A DNA stretch of 64,000 nucleotides from assembly GCA_965230625.1 (NCBI GenBank), contig CBDDLL010000001.1:1426001-1490000 (forward strand). The letters are read 5' to 3'. Numbering within the stretch: position 1 is the first letter of the stretch; every line of letters begins with the position of its first letter. Below the pieces are notes generated by a model. It worked only from the letters and a program-made list of their open reading frames with translations, had not been told where the DNA came from and did not search any database. The position numbers and the translations under genes were made by a program. This document shows, in pieces, positions 43,845-52,234 of the stretch. This DNA comes from Saccharicrinis sp965230625 (GTDB lineage: Bacteria; Bacteroidota; Bacteroidia; Bacteroidales; Marinilabiliaceae).

Positions 43845-44711
43845 ATGAGTAAAACAATATTAATAACTGGTAGTAGCAGTGGTTTTGGTCGTTTAACTAC
43901 AGAAACACTTTTGCAAAAGGGTTATACTGTAATTGCCACCATGATTGGTACGGAAACCTTTAGTGCTTCAACAGTTGCAGATATAAAGAAGTTTGCAAAA
44001 ACTACAAATGGAGAATTAATTATTCTGGAACTGGATGTCACAAATCAAAAATCGATTGATAAAGCAATTAAAGAAGCATTTGTAATAACGGATAACATAG
44101 ATGTTTTGATTAATAATGCAGGAATTGGAGGTACTGGATGGACCGAAGCATTTCCTGAAGAACAGATGAAAAAGATGTTTGATGTTAACGTATTTGGAGT
44201 TCAAAGAATGATTAGGTCTGTTTTACCTCAAATGAGGAAAAGAAATAAAGGTTTAATCATTAATTTTTCGAGCATCCAGGGACGTATCGTTTTTCCTTAT
44301 TCAGGTATCTATACTGCAACTAAATTTGCAGTGGAAGGGTTGAGCGAGAGCTATCATTACGAACTTAAAAAACTTGGAATTGATGTAGTAATACTAGAAC
44401 CAGGTGGATTTAAAACCAACTTTGAGTCAGTGCAGACTGGTCCTGCAGATAAGGAAAGGTTGGCAGCTTATGGTGATTTGGAGAATAAACCAGATGAGGT
44501 TTGGGGAAAGCCCGGTGATGACAAAGATTTTTTACCTCACCCTCAGCCTGTTCCTGATGCAATTTGCAATATAATTGAAATGCCACATGGAGAAAGACCA
44601 TTAAGAATGGTTATTGATCCCCTTTTAGGAGGAGAAGGACCTAAAAACATTAATAGTACAGCAGAAATAGCCCAAAGTTATCTTAGTAATAAGTTAAATT
44701 GGGGTATTTAG
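43845..44711 (+). CDS. short-chain dehydrogenase/reductase
   Basis: A 288-residue classical SDR: TGSSSGFGRLTTETLLQKG (cofactor loop), NNAGIGGTG, SSIQGRIVFPYSGIYTATKF (Ser, Tyr and Lys of the catalytic set) and ILEPGGFKTNF. The start is 2 bp after the GH43 stop, so it is co-translated with the xylosidase. The C-terminal part resembles single-domain oxidoreductases that act on sugars or hydroxy compounds, but the substrate is not visible. Confidence 0.82.
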   Translation: MSKTILITGSSSGFGRLTTETLLQKGYTVIATMIGTETFSASTVADIKKFAKTTNGELIILELDVTNQKSIDKAIKEAFVITDNIDVLINNAGIGGTGWTEAFPEEQMKKMFDVNVFGVQRMIRSVLPQMRKRNKGLIINFSSIQGRIVFPYSGIYTATKFAVEGLSESYHYELKKLGIDVVILEPGGFKTNFESVQTGPADKERLAAYGDLENKPDEVWGKPGDDKDFLPHPQPVPDAICNIIEMPHGERPLRMVIDPLLGGEGPKNINSTAEIAQSYLSNKLNWGI

Positions 44712-44741
44712 ATTCCCAATATATTAGATTCCCAAACGTAG

Positions 44742-44767
44742 AAAGCCCAAGTAAAATTGGGCTTTTT
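44742..44767 (+). terminator. Rho-independent terminator of the SDR-GH43-SDR operon
   Basis: AAAGCCCAA (44742-44750) pairs with TTGGGCTTT (44757-44765) around a 6-nt loop, with a T5 tract. It lies 31 bp behind the second SDR. Confidence 0.88.
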
Positions 44768-44857
44768 CAATTTAACTACAAAAGCTAATAATTGATGTAC
44801 TAGAACTTATGAATTAGCAATAAAATTCTATAAATTGAGCTAATCATTGTTTTGTAG

Positions 44858-44873
44858 TTTAGGTTAACCTAAA
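44858..44873. promoter_or_regulatory. 16-bp perfect palindrome upstream of a small membrane protein
   Basis: TTTAGGTTAACCTAAA is a perfect dyad ending 4 bp before ATG 44878. With no T-tract and no loop it is better as a dimer-binding operator than a terminator. The regulator is unknown. Confidence 0.4.
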
Positions 44874-44877
44874 ATAA

Positions 44878-45336
44878 ATGTACATAATTATGGAGAAGTT
44901 TCTAATATTAGCACTTTTCGGTATAAGCATGGCTCACTTAGAAGGAGTAACAGTGGTTTATCTACGCAAAGCACTTGGTATAATTGATTCAGAGTCGAAT
45001 AAAGAAACTCTCAAGAAAATACCTAAAAGATACATTGATATTGAGAAAACCAGGGAAATAGCTACAATTATTATGCTTGTAACTCTATCGTTACTAGTAG
45101 GAAAATCCTGGTTAGACACAGTGATTATCTTTCTTTGGACGTTTGCCTTTTGGGATTTATTTTATTACCTCTCACTTTACCTTACAATTAAATGGCCACC
45201 TAACTTTACCGCAATGGACGTTCTATTTTTAATACCTCGTCCTTGGTATGCTCCTGTTTGGTTTCCAATTGGAATATCATTAACCACTATTATAATCATT
45301 ACTATTCTTCTTTTGTCCTCTGTATTAGTAAGTTAG
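44878..45336 (+). CDS. small polytopic membrane protein of unknown function
   Basis: A 152-residue protein with about four membrane segments (FLILALFGISMAHLEGVTVV, ATIIMLVTLSLLVG, VIIFLWTFAFWDLFYYLSLY and a C-terminal one from 130). The loop between the first two is basic and polar. Conserved-looking polar or aromatic residues in the membrane (E22, WDLFYY, RPWYAPVWFP) suggest function rather than filler. An alternative start is ATG 44890. I do not recognise the family. It stands alone behind a perfect palindrome. Confidence 0.6.
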   Translation: MYIIMEKFLILALFGISMAHLEGVTVVYLRKALGIIDSESNKETLKKIPKRYIDIEKTREIATIIMLVTLSLLVGKSWLDTVIIFLWTFAFWDLFYYLSLYLTIKWPPNFTAMDVLFLIPRPWYAPVWFPIGISLTTIIIITILLLSSVLVS

Positions 45337-45503
45337 TATAGGATTTAATAAGAGCTTGAATTTGAACTAAGCTGTGTAGTGGTGAATGTTGGTTATTTGA
45401 ATATTAAGTCATTTAAATTAAAAGCTATTGTAATTAGTTTTTTACTTTGAAATAAACAAAATGTTATCTCATTTAAAGTATTGAAGATAGTTATGAGTCA
45501 AGA

Positions 45504-48185
45504 TTAAAATTCCCAACTCATTCCAAAAATAGGTGTAATACCAAACCATGAAGTATGATCTTCAGATATTTTATATCCTCCCTGTCCATCGGGTACTGGT
45601 AATTCATCACCTCCTGTTGCTCCAAGATCAAACTTTCTTAAATTGAAGTGGTTGTATAAATTAATTAGATGAAAAAAAGCAGTTATTTTACTTTTTTTCA
45701 TCTGGAAAACTCTATTTACTCTTACATCAGCTTTATGATAGGCTGGGTATTTATCCCCCCTGTATAAAAGATGTTTGGGATAAAAATGTAAATCTCCATC
45801 AGGAAATATTTCTGCTGTTTCCTGCCCAAGTTCGTTATCTGCGGGCAACCTTTGCCATGCATACTCATACTTGGTTAAAGGCATTCCATGATAAAATTGC
45901 CAAGATAAATTAACATGCCATTTTTTATTAAATCTGTAATTGGCATCAGCATAAATGGTATGAGTTTGATTAAATGGCTTTAGAAGTTTACCGGTTTGTT
46001 TCTGAAAAATTCCGTCAAACTCTACATCTTTCATATTATCTTCTGCTTTTGCAAGCGCATAACTAAACCACCATGATAGTTTTTTACCTTGATCGTATTT
46101 GAGAAAAAACTCAACTCCCATTGAAACTGCATTTTCTAAATTTAGTTTTATTACATCATTTCGTGATTCAGGAAATGTTTCCCAAGGATCTCTTAAATTC
46201 TCATACATTGGACTTATACGTGATATGTCTTTGTAATATCCCTCAAATCTAAAATTTACCTGATTTTTAAATTGATGCTCAAATCCAATTACGTAATGTT
46301 TAGATAGTTCAGCTTTGTTAAATTTTGTTGCATTATGATTAACATCCAAATTATTAATAAATTGCGATTGATAGTAATGACCATACGCTGCTCGTAAAAA
46401 AGTAATTTTAGAAATAGAATAGGTTAGTCCAATTCTTGGGCTAAATAAATCATCGTTAGCATATGTGGCTTTATCATACCTAATTCCCAATTCAGCAATT
46501 AACTTTTGGGTTAATAGTGTTTTCCCTGAAACATAAGCATTAAACAAAGTTCCAGAAGGTTTAGTTTTTACATCGATGTTTCGTTCAAATATATAAGGTT
46601 CCTCGTTTTGATTTATCCTAACTTCTCTTATGGAGTGTATATAATCATAATCAGCATTTAGACCACGGACGTCAAAGCCTGTTTTCAATGCATGTTTGGT
46701 TGAGATATCCCAGGTCCAATCTTGTTTTAGTCCCCCATACCAATATTGTCTTTTATCGGTTAAAGTGAAATCTCCTTTATCTGCAAAATCTCTTTTATGA
46801 AAAAGTCCGTTTCTATCATGAGAAATGTAACCAGTATACAATAAGGTTCTGGTAAATAAATCTTTATTTATGTATGATTTTAAGGTTAACCATGTATAGT
46901 TATTGGTATATTTAGTTCTGTGTTTATCGTAGTTGTCTGGTTTAATATCATTTACCTCTGTTTTATCTCCCGCATACAGGTTATGTAATGAAAGGAAATT
47001 TTTGTCATTAAGTTTATATTCGACTTTTGTTAGGGCATCATAATACGTAGGTACGGTTTCGTCAAAACCTGCAACTTTTAATGCCATATCAATAACTCCT
47101 CTTCTAGCTGAAACCATATACTTTCCTTTGTTTTTGGCAAAATTACCATCTGTGTAAACTCTGGCATTCATCACACTAAAACCAACTGACGAATGGTTTT
47201 GATTATCGGCTATGGCTTTGGTTTTCATCTGAAAAACACCGCTTTGTCTTTGTCCAAATTCGGCTCCAAATCCACCAGTAAGTAAATCTACCGAACGTAT
47301 TGTTTCAATATCAACAATACTAAATAAACCGCCTACAAAATCTCTTTGATGAAAAGGTTCATAAAGTTCCATCCCATCCAATACCATTAATACTTCATCT
47401 GATTCTCCCCCACGAACGGTAAACTTTGAAGAAAAATCATTGGAGGCAACTCCGGGTAATCGTGTTACAGCTCTTGTAATATCTTCGGCCCAAGACATGT
47501 TTTTGAGATCTTTTTCAGTCAGGGTTTGTTTTTCGATTTTTTTAGTTCCCATTACAGAGAATGAACCAGGACTTACTGTTATTTCGCTCAGCTTTGTTGC
47601 TCCTGTTTGCAATGCTATTGTACCTAAGTTTAGGTTCTGGTTTTCTTTTAATTCTACTTTATCAACATCTACCTGCGAATATCCAATTGCAGAAAATTTA
47701 AGGCTGTAATTGCCTGAAGGGAGATTCTCAATTTCGAAGACTCCCTTATCATCAGTCATTGATCCAATATTTGTTCCAACAATAATCACATTAATAAATG
47801 ATAAAGGACTTTTTGTTTGCTCATCAATAACAACTCCTCTAATTGAGCTATTTTTATTTTGAGGGATATCAACTTCACTTTTTTTTTCAAAAATAGCTAT
47901 TTGACCTCCTATTATTTTGTAACCAAGAGATTTGTCTCTTAATATGGAGTGTAATATATATTCTAATGTTTTTTCTTGAAAAGTTCCAGTTGTCTTCGTT
48001 TTCATGCTCGTTATCTTGTTGTTGAAAGCAATTGAAACTCCTGACTTTTTTTGAAGCTTAGCAAGGGCATCTTTTAATTCAACATTCTTAAAAGATATAG
48101 TTACTCTCTTTTTTAGAATGTTTTCTTGTGCTAAAGAAAGATTTGACACAAGTAATATTAAAGTAATTAAAATAGTAGGTCTCAT
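45504..48185 (-). CDS. TonB-dependent receptor with N-terminal STN signalling domain
   Basis: An 893-residue receptor. Signal peptide 1-19, secretin/TonB short N-terminal (STN) domain about 30-105 (NVELKDALAKLQKKSGVSIA), a CarboxypepD-reg-like domain about 115-195 (SIRGVVIDEQTKSPLSFINV, GVFEIENLPSGNYSLKFSAI), plug about 220-330 (RLPGVASNDFSSKFTVRGGE, VLMVLDGMELYEPFHQRDFV, GFGAEFGQRQSGVFQM), then a barrel ending in the aromatic FGMSWEF. The STN domain signals to FecR, encoded 2 bp upstream. The substrate may be iron-siderophore or another small molecule. There is no SusD partner, so polysaccharide uptake is unlikely. Confidence 0.85.
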   Translation of the reverse strand: MRPTILITLILLVSNLSLAQENILKKRVTISFKNVELKDALAKLQKKSGVSIAFNNKITSMKTKTTGTFQEKTLEYILHSILRDKSLGYKIIGGQIAIFEKKSEVDIPQNKNSSIRGVVIDEQTKSPLSFINVIIVGTNIGSMTDDKGVFEIENLPSGNYSLKFSAIGYSQVDVDKVELKENQNLNLGTIALQTGATKLSEITVSPGSFSVMGTKKIEKQTLTEKDLKNMSWAEDITRAVTRLPGVASNDFSSKFTVRGGESDEVLMVLDGMELYEPFHQRDFVGGLFSIVDIETIRSVDLLTGGFGAEFGQRQSGVFQMKTKAIADNQNHSSVGFSVMNARVYTDGNFAKNKGKYMVSARRGVIDMALKVAGFDETVPTYYDALTKVEYKLNDKNFLSLHNLYAGDKTEVNDIKPDNYDKHRTKYTNNYTWLTLKSYINKDLFTRTLLYTGYISHDRNGLFHKRDFADKGDFTLTDKRQYWYGGLKQDWTWDISTKHALKTGFDVRGLNADYDYIHSIREVRINQNEEPYIFERNIDVKTKPSGTLFNAYVSGKTLLTQKLIAELGIRYDKATYANDDLFSPRIGLTYSISKITFLRAAYGHYYQSQFINNLDVNHNATKFNKAELSKHYVIGFEHQFKNQVNFRFEGYYKDISRISPMYENLRDPWETFPESRNDVIKLNLENAVSMGVEFFLKYDQGKKLSWWFSYALAKAEDNMKDVEFDGIFQKQTGKLLKPFNQTHTIYADANYRFNKKWHVNLSWQFYHGMPLTKYEYAWQRLPADNELGQETAEIFPDGDLHFYPKHLLYRGDKYPAYHKADVRVNRVFQMKKSKITAFFHLINLYNHFNLRKFDLGATGGDELPVPDGQGGYKISEDHTSWFGITPIFGMSWEF

Positions 48186-48187
48186 AT

Positions 48188-49132
48188 TTATTTGATTTTA
48201 TATACTTTGTTTTCTTTCTCTATTGATAAGTTGCAAGTTGTTTCAAGTAATTCAATAATGTCTTCTAACCTGGCATTATCAAATTTTGCAGTTAAGTTGC
48301 AATCATAACTTTGCATTTGGTTTATTTCAAGTTGATTGTGGTAATAGGTATTTAAATCTTTGACAACTTGTGAAATGGGAGTATTATAAAACTCAAAAAT
48401 ACCAGTTTTCCATGATAGATAATTGGGATTATTTGTCTCAAAGCTGAAAATTGAATCATCTTTTACAATAGCTGATTGACTTTCCTTTATGATTACTTTT
48501 TCATTGTTTCTTAACGACATTACTTCAACTGTACCAGATTGGACAGTTACTTCTGTTACTTTTTTTGTAGAGTTTACATTAAAAGAAGTACCTAACACGG
48601 TAACTTTAGTATGAGTAGTATTAATTATAAATGGATGTTTTTTATCCTTGGCAATATCAAAGAAAGCTGTCCCTGACAAATTAACTTCTCTATATTTACC
48701 TTTAAATTCATCGGGAAACGATAAAGATGCACTCCTGTTTAACCATACAAAACTACCATCTGCTAAATCGATTTTTATTAGTTCATCTGTTTTATTTTTG
48801 GTAAGTTCTGTTCCTGAAAAATTAAAGGTATCTGTTAAGACTAAAGTTACAACAGAGCTCACTATTAAAAATATTACAACTGCAGCAACGCTTCTAATAT
48901 AGCTTTGGAAGAATATTGTTTTACTTGACTTTCTAGTTGTTTTATACTGAATTTTTTTCCATGCATCTTTTGTATTAAAATGGTGAATTTTTATACCTCC
49001 TCTTTCCCAAAGTTTACGAAGTATTTCATATTCAGAGGTATTGTTTTCTCTAAAGTCATCAATTCGTTTTTCCTCTTCTGGATTTGTTTCATTAAAAAAA
49101 TGCTTGGCCAATATGTTGTATATATCATCCAT
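48188..49132 (-). CDS. FecR-family anti-sigma factor
   Basis: A 314-residue inner-membrane protein: cytoplasmic N-terminal sigma-binding part (NILAKHFFNETNPEEEKRID), one membrane helix at about 80-100 (SVAAVVIFLIVSSVVTLVLT), and a periplasmic FecR domain (LADGSFVWLNRSASLSFPDE, then GTAFFDIAKDKKHPFIINT and HTKVTVLGTSFNVNS). A DUF4974 C-terminus (FYNTPISQVVKDLNTYYHNQ) follows. It relays the ligand-bound state of the receptor to the ECF sigma factor. It lies 72 bp behind the sigma gene and 2 bp ahead of the receptor gene. Confidence 0.93.
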   Translation of the reverse strand: MDDIYNILAKHFFNETNPEEEKRIDDFRENNTSEYEILRKLWERGGIKIHHFNTKDAWKKIQYKTTRKSSKTIFFQSYIRSVAAVVIFLIVSSVVTLVLTDTFNFSGTELTKNKTDELIKIDLADGSFVWLNRSASLSFPDEFKGKYREVNLSGTAFFDIAKDKKHPFIINTTHTKVTVLGTSFNVNSTKKVTEVTVQSGTVEVMSLRNNEKVIIKESQSAIVKDDSIFSFETNNPNYLSWKTGIFEFYNTPISQVVKDLNTYYHNQLEINQMQSYDCNLTAKFDNARLEDIIELLETTCNLSIEKENKVYKIK

Positions 49133-49203
49133 AAAGTAGAATTTTTGGTTGTCTACTTTACAGTCGAATAAAAATAATCATACCCTTACTCAGATGAGAA
49201 ATA

Positions 49204-49728
49204 TTAAAGAAAAAAGATTAGTGAAAGGAAATTTTGTGATTTTAGTATTTCTTTTAATTGACGTAAAGCTCTTGCCATATGGGCTTCTACAGTTTTTACT
49301 GAGATGTTAAGCTCTTCAGAAATTTCTTTATAGGTCATTCCTGATTTTCTGCTAAGAAGAAAAACCTCCCTGCATTTTTCAGGCAATTTGGCAGCAAAAT
49401 AGTGTAGCAATGGCTCAACCTCATCTTCGGTTAAGTCCGAAACTGATTCTGAAGGTTCATCCAGAAACTCTTCAATTTCTACCTCTCTGTATTTGCTGTT
49501 ATTTCTCTGGTAATCAATGCATCTAAATTTTACACTTTTTATCAAGTATCTGTCTGGATAAGAAATGTTTTCTAAAACATTTTTCTCATATACTTGTACA
49601 AAAAGATTCTGCACTATATCTTCAGCAACCTCGTAAATACCAACTATTTTAAATGCATAGTTGCATAATGGAGAGTAATATGAGTGGAAAATAGATTTAA
49701 AGTGTTCATCGTATTTTTTTTTATTCAT
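49204..49728 (-). CDS. ECF-type RNA polymerase sigma factor
   Basis: A 174-residue protein started at ATG 49728 (MNKKKYDEHFKSIFHSYY); an ATG at 49752 is also in frame. The sigma-70 region 2 covers about 10-80 (YEVAEDIVQNLFVQVYEKN, RYLIKSVKFRCIDYQR). Region 4 covers about 105-165 (LPEKCREVFLLSRKSGMTYK and EISEELNISVKTVEAHMARA, a helix-turn-helix). This is the Bacteroidota FecI-like group. It should switch on the receptor locus when FecR releases it. Confidence 0.93.
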   Translation of the reverse strand: MNKKKYDEHFKSIFHSYYSPLCNYAFKIVGIYEVAEDIVQNLFVQVYEKNVLENISYPDRYLIKSVKFRCIDYQRNNSKYREVEIEEFLDEPSESVSDLTEDEVEPLLHYFAAKLPEKCREVFLLSRKSGMTYKEISEELNISVKTVEAHMARALRQLKEILKSQNFLSLIFFL

Positions 49729-49991
49729 TATGTTATCAGAACTATCTACCACTTTATTCGCTAGATTTATATTTACAATATCTTTTCCCTTTTGAATATT
49801 TGATGATCCAATATTTAATAACGGCTGCTTAAGTAAATTATTCTTTTTACTACTAAACTACAAATATCAAAATGCAATTAGTGGATGTGATTAATAAATT
49901 TTTTTAATTATTATGACTTTATATGCAGGAATACTGTATCAATCCAACTCAACCTGTTTAATTTTTTTCTCGAATATATTGATGAAAATTA

Positions 49992-50024
49992 AACAATCTT
50001 ATATAATACTATAAGATTGTTTTT
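49992..50024 (+). terminator. terminator-like hairpin without a clear gene
   Basis: AACAATCTTATA (49992-50003) pairs with TATAAGATTGTT (50010-50021), 12 perfect bp with a 6-nt loop, followed by T tract to 50024. No rightward gene lies just upstream, and the leftward sigma gene begins at 49728. It may be the end of a decayed gene or of a leftward antisense transcript of the cupin pseudogene. Confidence 0.5.
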
Positions 50025-50254
50025 CAACAGTAAAGAAGATCTTTATTATTGTTAATAATATTGCCATTAGACGAACAGTTAAGATAGTTTTGTTTGATTT
50101 AATACCTGAAATAAATTAGATATTACAAATAAATATAAACAAGCATTGAGAGTAATATTGGTAGCCATATGGATAGGTTCTTTAATATGTTCAAATCCTA
50201 CTGCAATTCCAATTATTTCACAGATTAATAGAAAATGTAGGAAACAGTTTACAT

Positions 50255-50535
50255 CATGGGCATAACATGCATGTTTGGCATAAGCACGAATTTAAGAAGA
50301 TGAATTTTCCTGGTAATTAATGGGTAATTTTAAAATGGAGTATAGAGATAAAACTGTAAATTTAATTGAAAATAAATTTGTTTTTGTGTCTAAAGGAGTA
50401 GAACATAAGCCTGTTGCAGAGGAAGAAGTGTCGTTAATGGTATTTGAACCTGCTACAACATTAAATACAGAAGAAGTTGAAGTCTGTAATGGAAAAGTTA
50501 TTTGCTTCAACGAATTAAATAAACTCGAAAATTGA
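50255..50535 (+). pseudogene. cupin-domain gene broken by frameshifts
   Basis: The first frame reads HGHNMHVWHKHEFKK with the cupin metal-binding pattern HxHxxxE-like (HVWHKHE). The following FLVING is in another frame and a further 1-nt insertion is needed to reach NFKMEYRDKTVNLIENKFVF, after which VSKGVEHKPVAEEEVSLMVF and EPATTLNTEEVEV match the second half of small cupins. At least two indels break the frame. Only the last part (50320-50535) is an intact 71-codon frame. The N-terminal part before 50255 cannot be seen. It is a decaying gene with no clear role. Confidence 0.6.
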
Positions 50536-50816
50536 AGAGGATAATTCGTATAGCTTAGGGATTATATATGCATCATTTGGTTCTAAAGGGATATACTAAT
50601 TAATATCTAAAATTACTTTTAAGGATTGTCTTCTGTTTTTCGAATGGATTAAATATCATTGAGTTATATAATTTATCATTGGTAATTAATAAGTAAAATA
50701 AACATATCTGTAAATCATTTGTATTTGATATGGGGATAGATTAAATCAATTCCTCTAAATACATGATATTTTACAATACAGTTTATTTTATTAATCATTT
50801 AATGCTAAATTAAATT
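50536..50816. other. intergenic region upstream of the KamA-like gene
   Basis: No gene, RNA or exact promoter box is seen. It is AT-rich, with a short run ATTACTTTTAAGG and no stable hairpin I could find. Confidence 0.4.
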
Positions 50817-52097
50817 ATGAAGTTCATTACTTATAATGTTAAGAACTTTCGTTCAATCGAATACATGAAATACCTGCCTGAGGAAGTAAAAAAGGAAATT
50901 GAAATAGTATCTAAAGTTCTTCCATTTAAGACTAATAATTATGTTGTAGATTACCTTATCAATTGGGAAGAATATGAAACCGATCCGGTGTATATCCTAA
51001 CTTTTCCCAATAGACATATGTTGCCGGAAGAACATTATAATGAAGTAAAAAGAGCTGTAGAACAAGGAAAATCAGAGGACGAAATTACGACCATTGTTAA
51101 TAGCATAAGGCTACAACTTAATCCACACCCAGCCCAACAGGCAAGTAATGTACCTCAGTTAAACGGAAAGCTACTTCCCGGAGTACAACATAAGTACAGG
51201 GACATTGCATTGTTTTTTCCAACCCAGGGACAAACTTGTCATGCTAACTGTACCTTCTGTTTCCGTTGGCCTCAATTTGTAAAGGATTTAGATTTACAAT
51301 TCTCTATGAAAGAGATTGATGAAGTGATAGAATATATTCGTCAGAATGAGCATATTCACGAATTACTTTTTACCGGAGGAGATCCAATGATTATGAGTCC
51401 TAAAACCATTTCAAAATACATTGATAAAATTATAGACGCAAAATTACCTAATCTGGATACTATTCGTTTTGGAACTAAATCGCTTACATATTGGCCCATT
51501 ACTTTTCTGCCAGAATACAATGAAGAAGGACAGGAAATGCTCGATTTATTTAAGAAAATTGTAGATAGCGGATTACATCTTTCGGTAATGGCTCATTTTA
51601 ACCATATCAATGAAATGAACAATGGTATAGTGGAGAAAGCCATTAAAAACATAAGAAAAACAGGGGCTCAAATTCGAACGCAAGCTCCAATTTTGCGTCA
51701 TATAAATGATGATGCTGATATGTGGTCAAGAATGTGGACTAAGCAAGTACGATGGGGAATGGTTCCATATTACATGTTTGTAGAGAGGGAAACAGGACCT
51801 TATGGATATTTTCAATTGCCAATAGCAGAAGTTTATAATTTATATACAAAAGCAATTAAGCAAGCGGGTAGCTTAGCAAAAACAGTTACAGCACCCGTTA
51901 TGTCAGCTGCACCTGGTAAAGTACAAATTTTAGGAACGGTTGATAGCCCATTTAATGATGAAAAATATTTTATGTTGCAATTTGTGCGTAACCGTGATTA
52001 CCGCAAAACATTTAAACCATTTTTTATGCAGTACGATGAAAACGCTACTTGGTTTGACCAATTGCAACCAGTTCAGAAAAAAGAAGTTTTAATATAA
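50817..52097 (+). CDS. KamA-family radical SAM aminomutase-like protein
   Basis: A 426-residue cytoplasmic enzyme. The radical SAM cluster motif is C141-x3-C145-x2-C148 (TCHANCTFCFRWPQF), followed by ELLFTGGDPMIMSP, the SAM-binding GGD. In lysine 2,3-aminomutase the PLP lysine lies in a glycine-rich loop near the C-terminus; here MSAAPGKVQILG (Lys368) is in the right place. It differs enough from true LAM (N-terminal part, MRMWTKQVRWGMVPYYMFV) that the substrate may not be lysine. It stands alone. Confidence 0.8.
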   Translation: MKFITYNVKNFRSIEYMKYLPEEVKKEIEIVSKVLPFKTNNYVVDYLINWEEYETDPVYILTFPNRHMLPEEHYNEVKRAVEQGKSEDEITTIVNSIRLQLNPHPAQQASNVPQLNGKLLPGVQHKYRDIALFFPTQGQTCHANCTFCFRWPQFVKDLDLQFSMKEIDEVIEYIRQNEHIHELLFTGGDPMIMSPKTISKYIDKIIDAKLPNLDTIRFGTKSLTYWPITFLPEYNEEGQEMLDLFKKIVDSGLHLSVMAHFNHINEMNNGIVEKAIKNIRKTGAQIRTQAPILRHINDDADMWSRMWTKQVRWGMVPYYMFVERETGPYGYFQLPIAEVYNLYTKAIKQAGSLAKTVTAPVMSAAPGKVQILGTVDSPFNDEKYFMLQFVRNRDYRKTFKPFFMQYDENATWFDQLQPVQKKEVLI

Positions 52098-52128
52098 AAA
52101 CTGGAAAAGAAAAATAGAATCGTAAAAA

Positions 52129-52150
52129 AAGGAGGAACTTTCTCCTCCTT
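52129..52150 (-). terminator. Rho-independent terminator of the diflavin reductase gene
   Basis: AAGGAGGA (52129-52136) pairs with TCCTCCTT (52143-52150) with a 6-nt loop. On the minus strand it runs into a T7 tract, so it best serves the leftward gene ending at 52235. It lies between convergent genes. Confidence 0.78.
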
Positions 52151-52234
52151 AATCCCCTTACAATCATTGATAATATATTGCTTTAAATGCAGTCTTTTGT
52201 TTAAATTCTAACGATCTTATGATATAGCATTTAA

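Noticed and set aside
44709..44735. Two copies of TTAGATTCCCAA behind the second SDR
   Set aside because: Short, only two copies and directly before a terminator; likely a slippage product without function.
50180..50215. GTTCAAATCC word resembling a tRNA T-arm
   Set aside because: No matching acceptor stem, D-arm or anticodon arm is found at proper distances.
50090..50300. Leftward open stretch including GIAVGFEHIKEPIHMATNIT and a hydrophobic tail
   Set aside because: It lacks a start codon in good context and overlaps the readable cupin pseudogene on the other strand; probably chance in AT-rich DNA.
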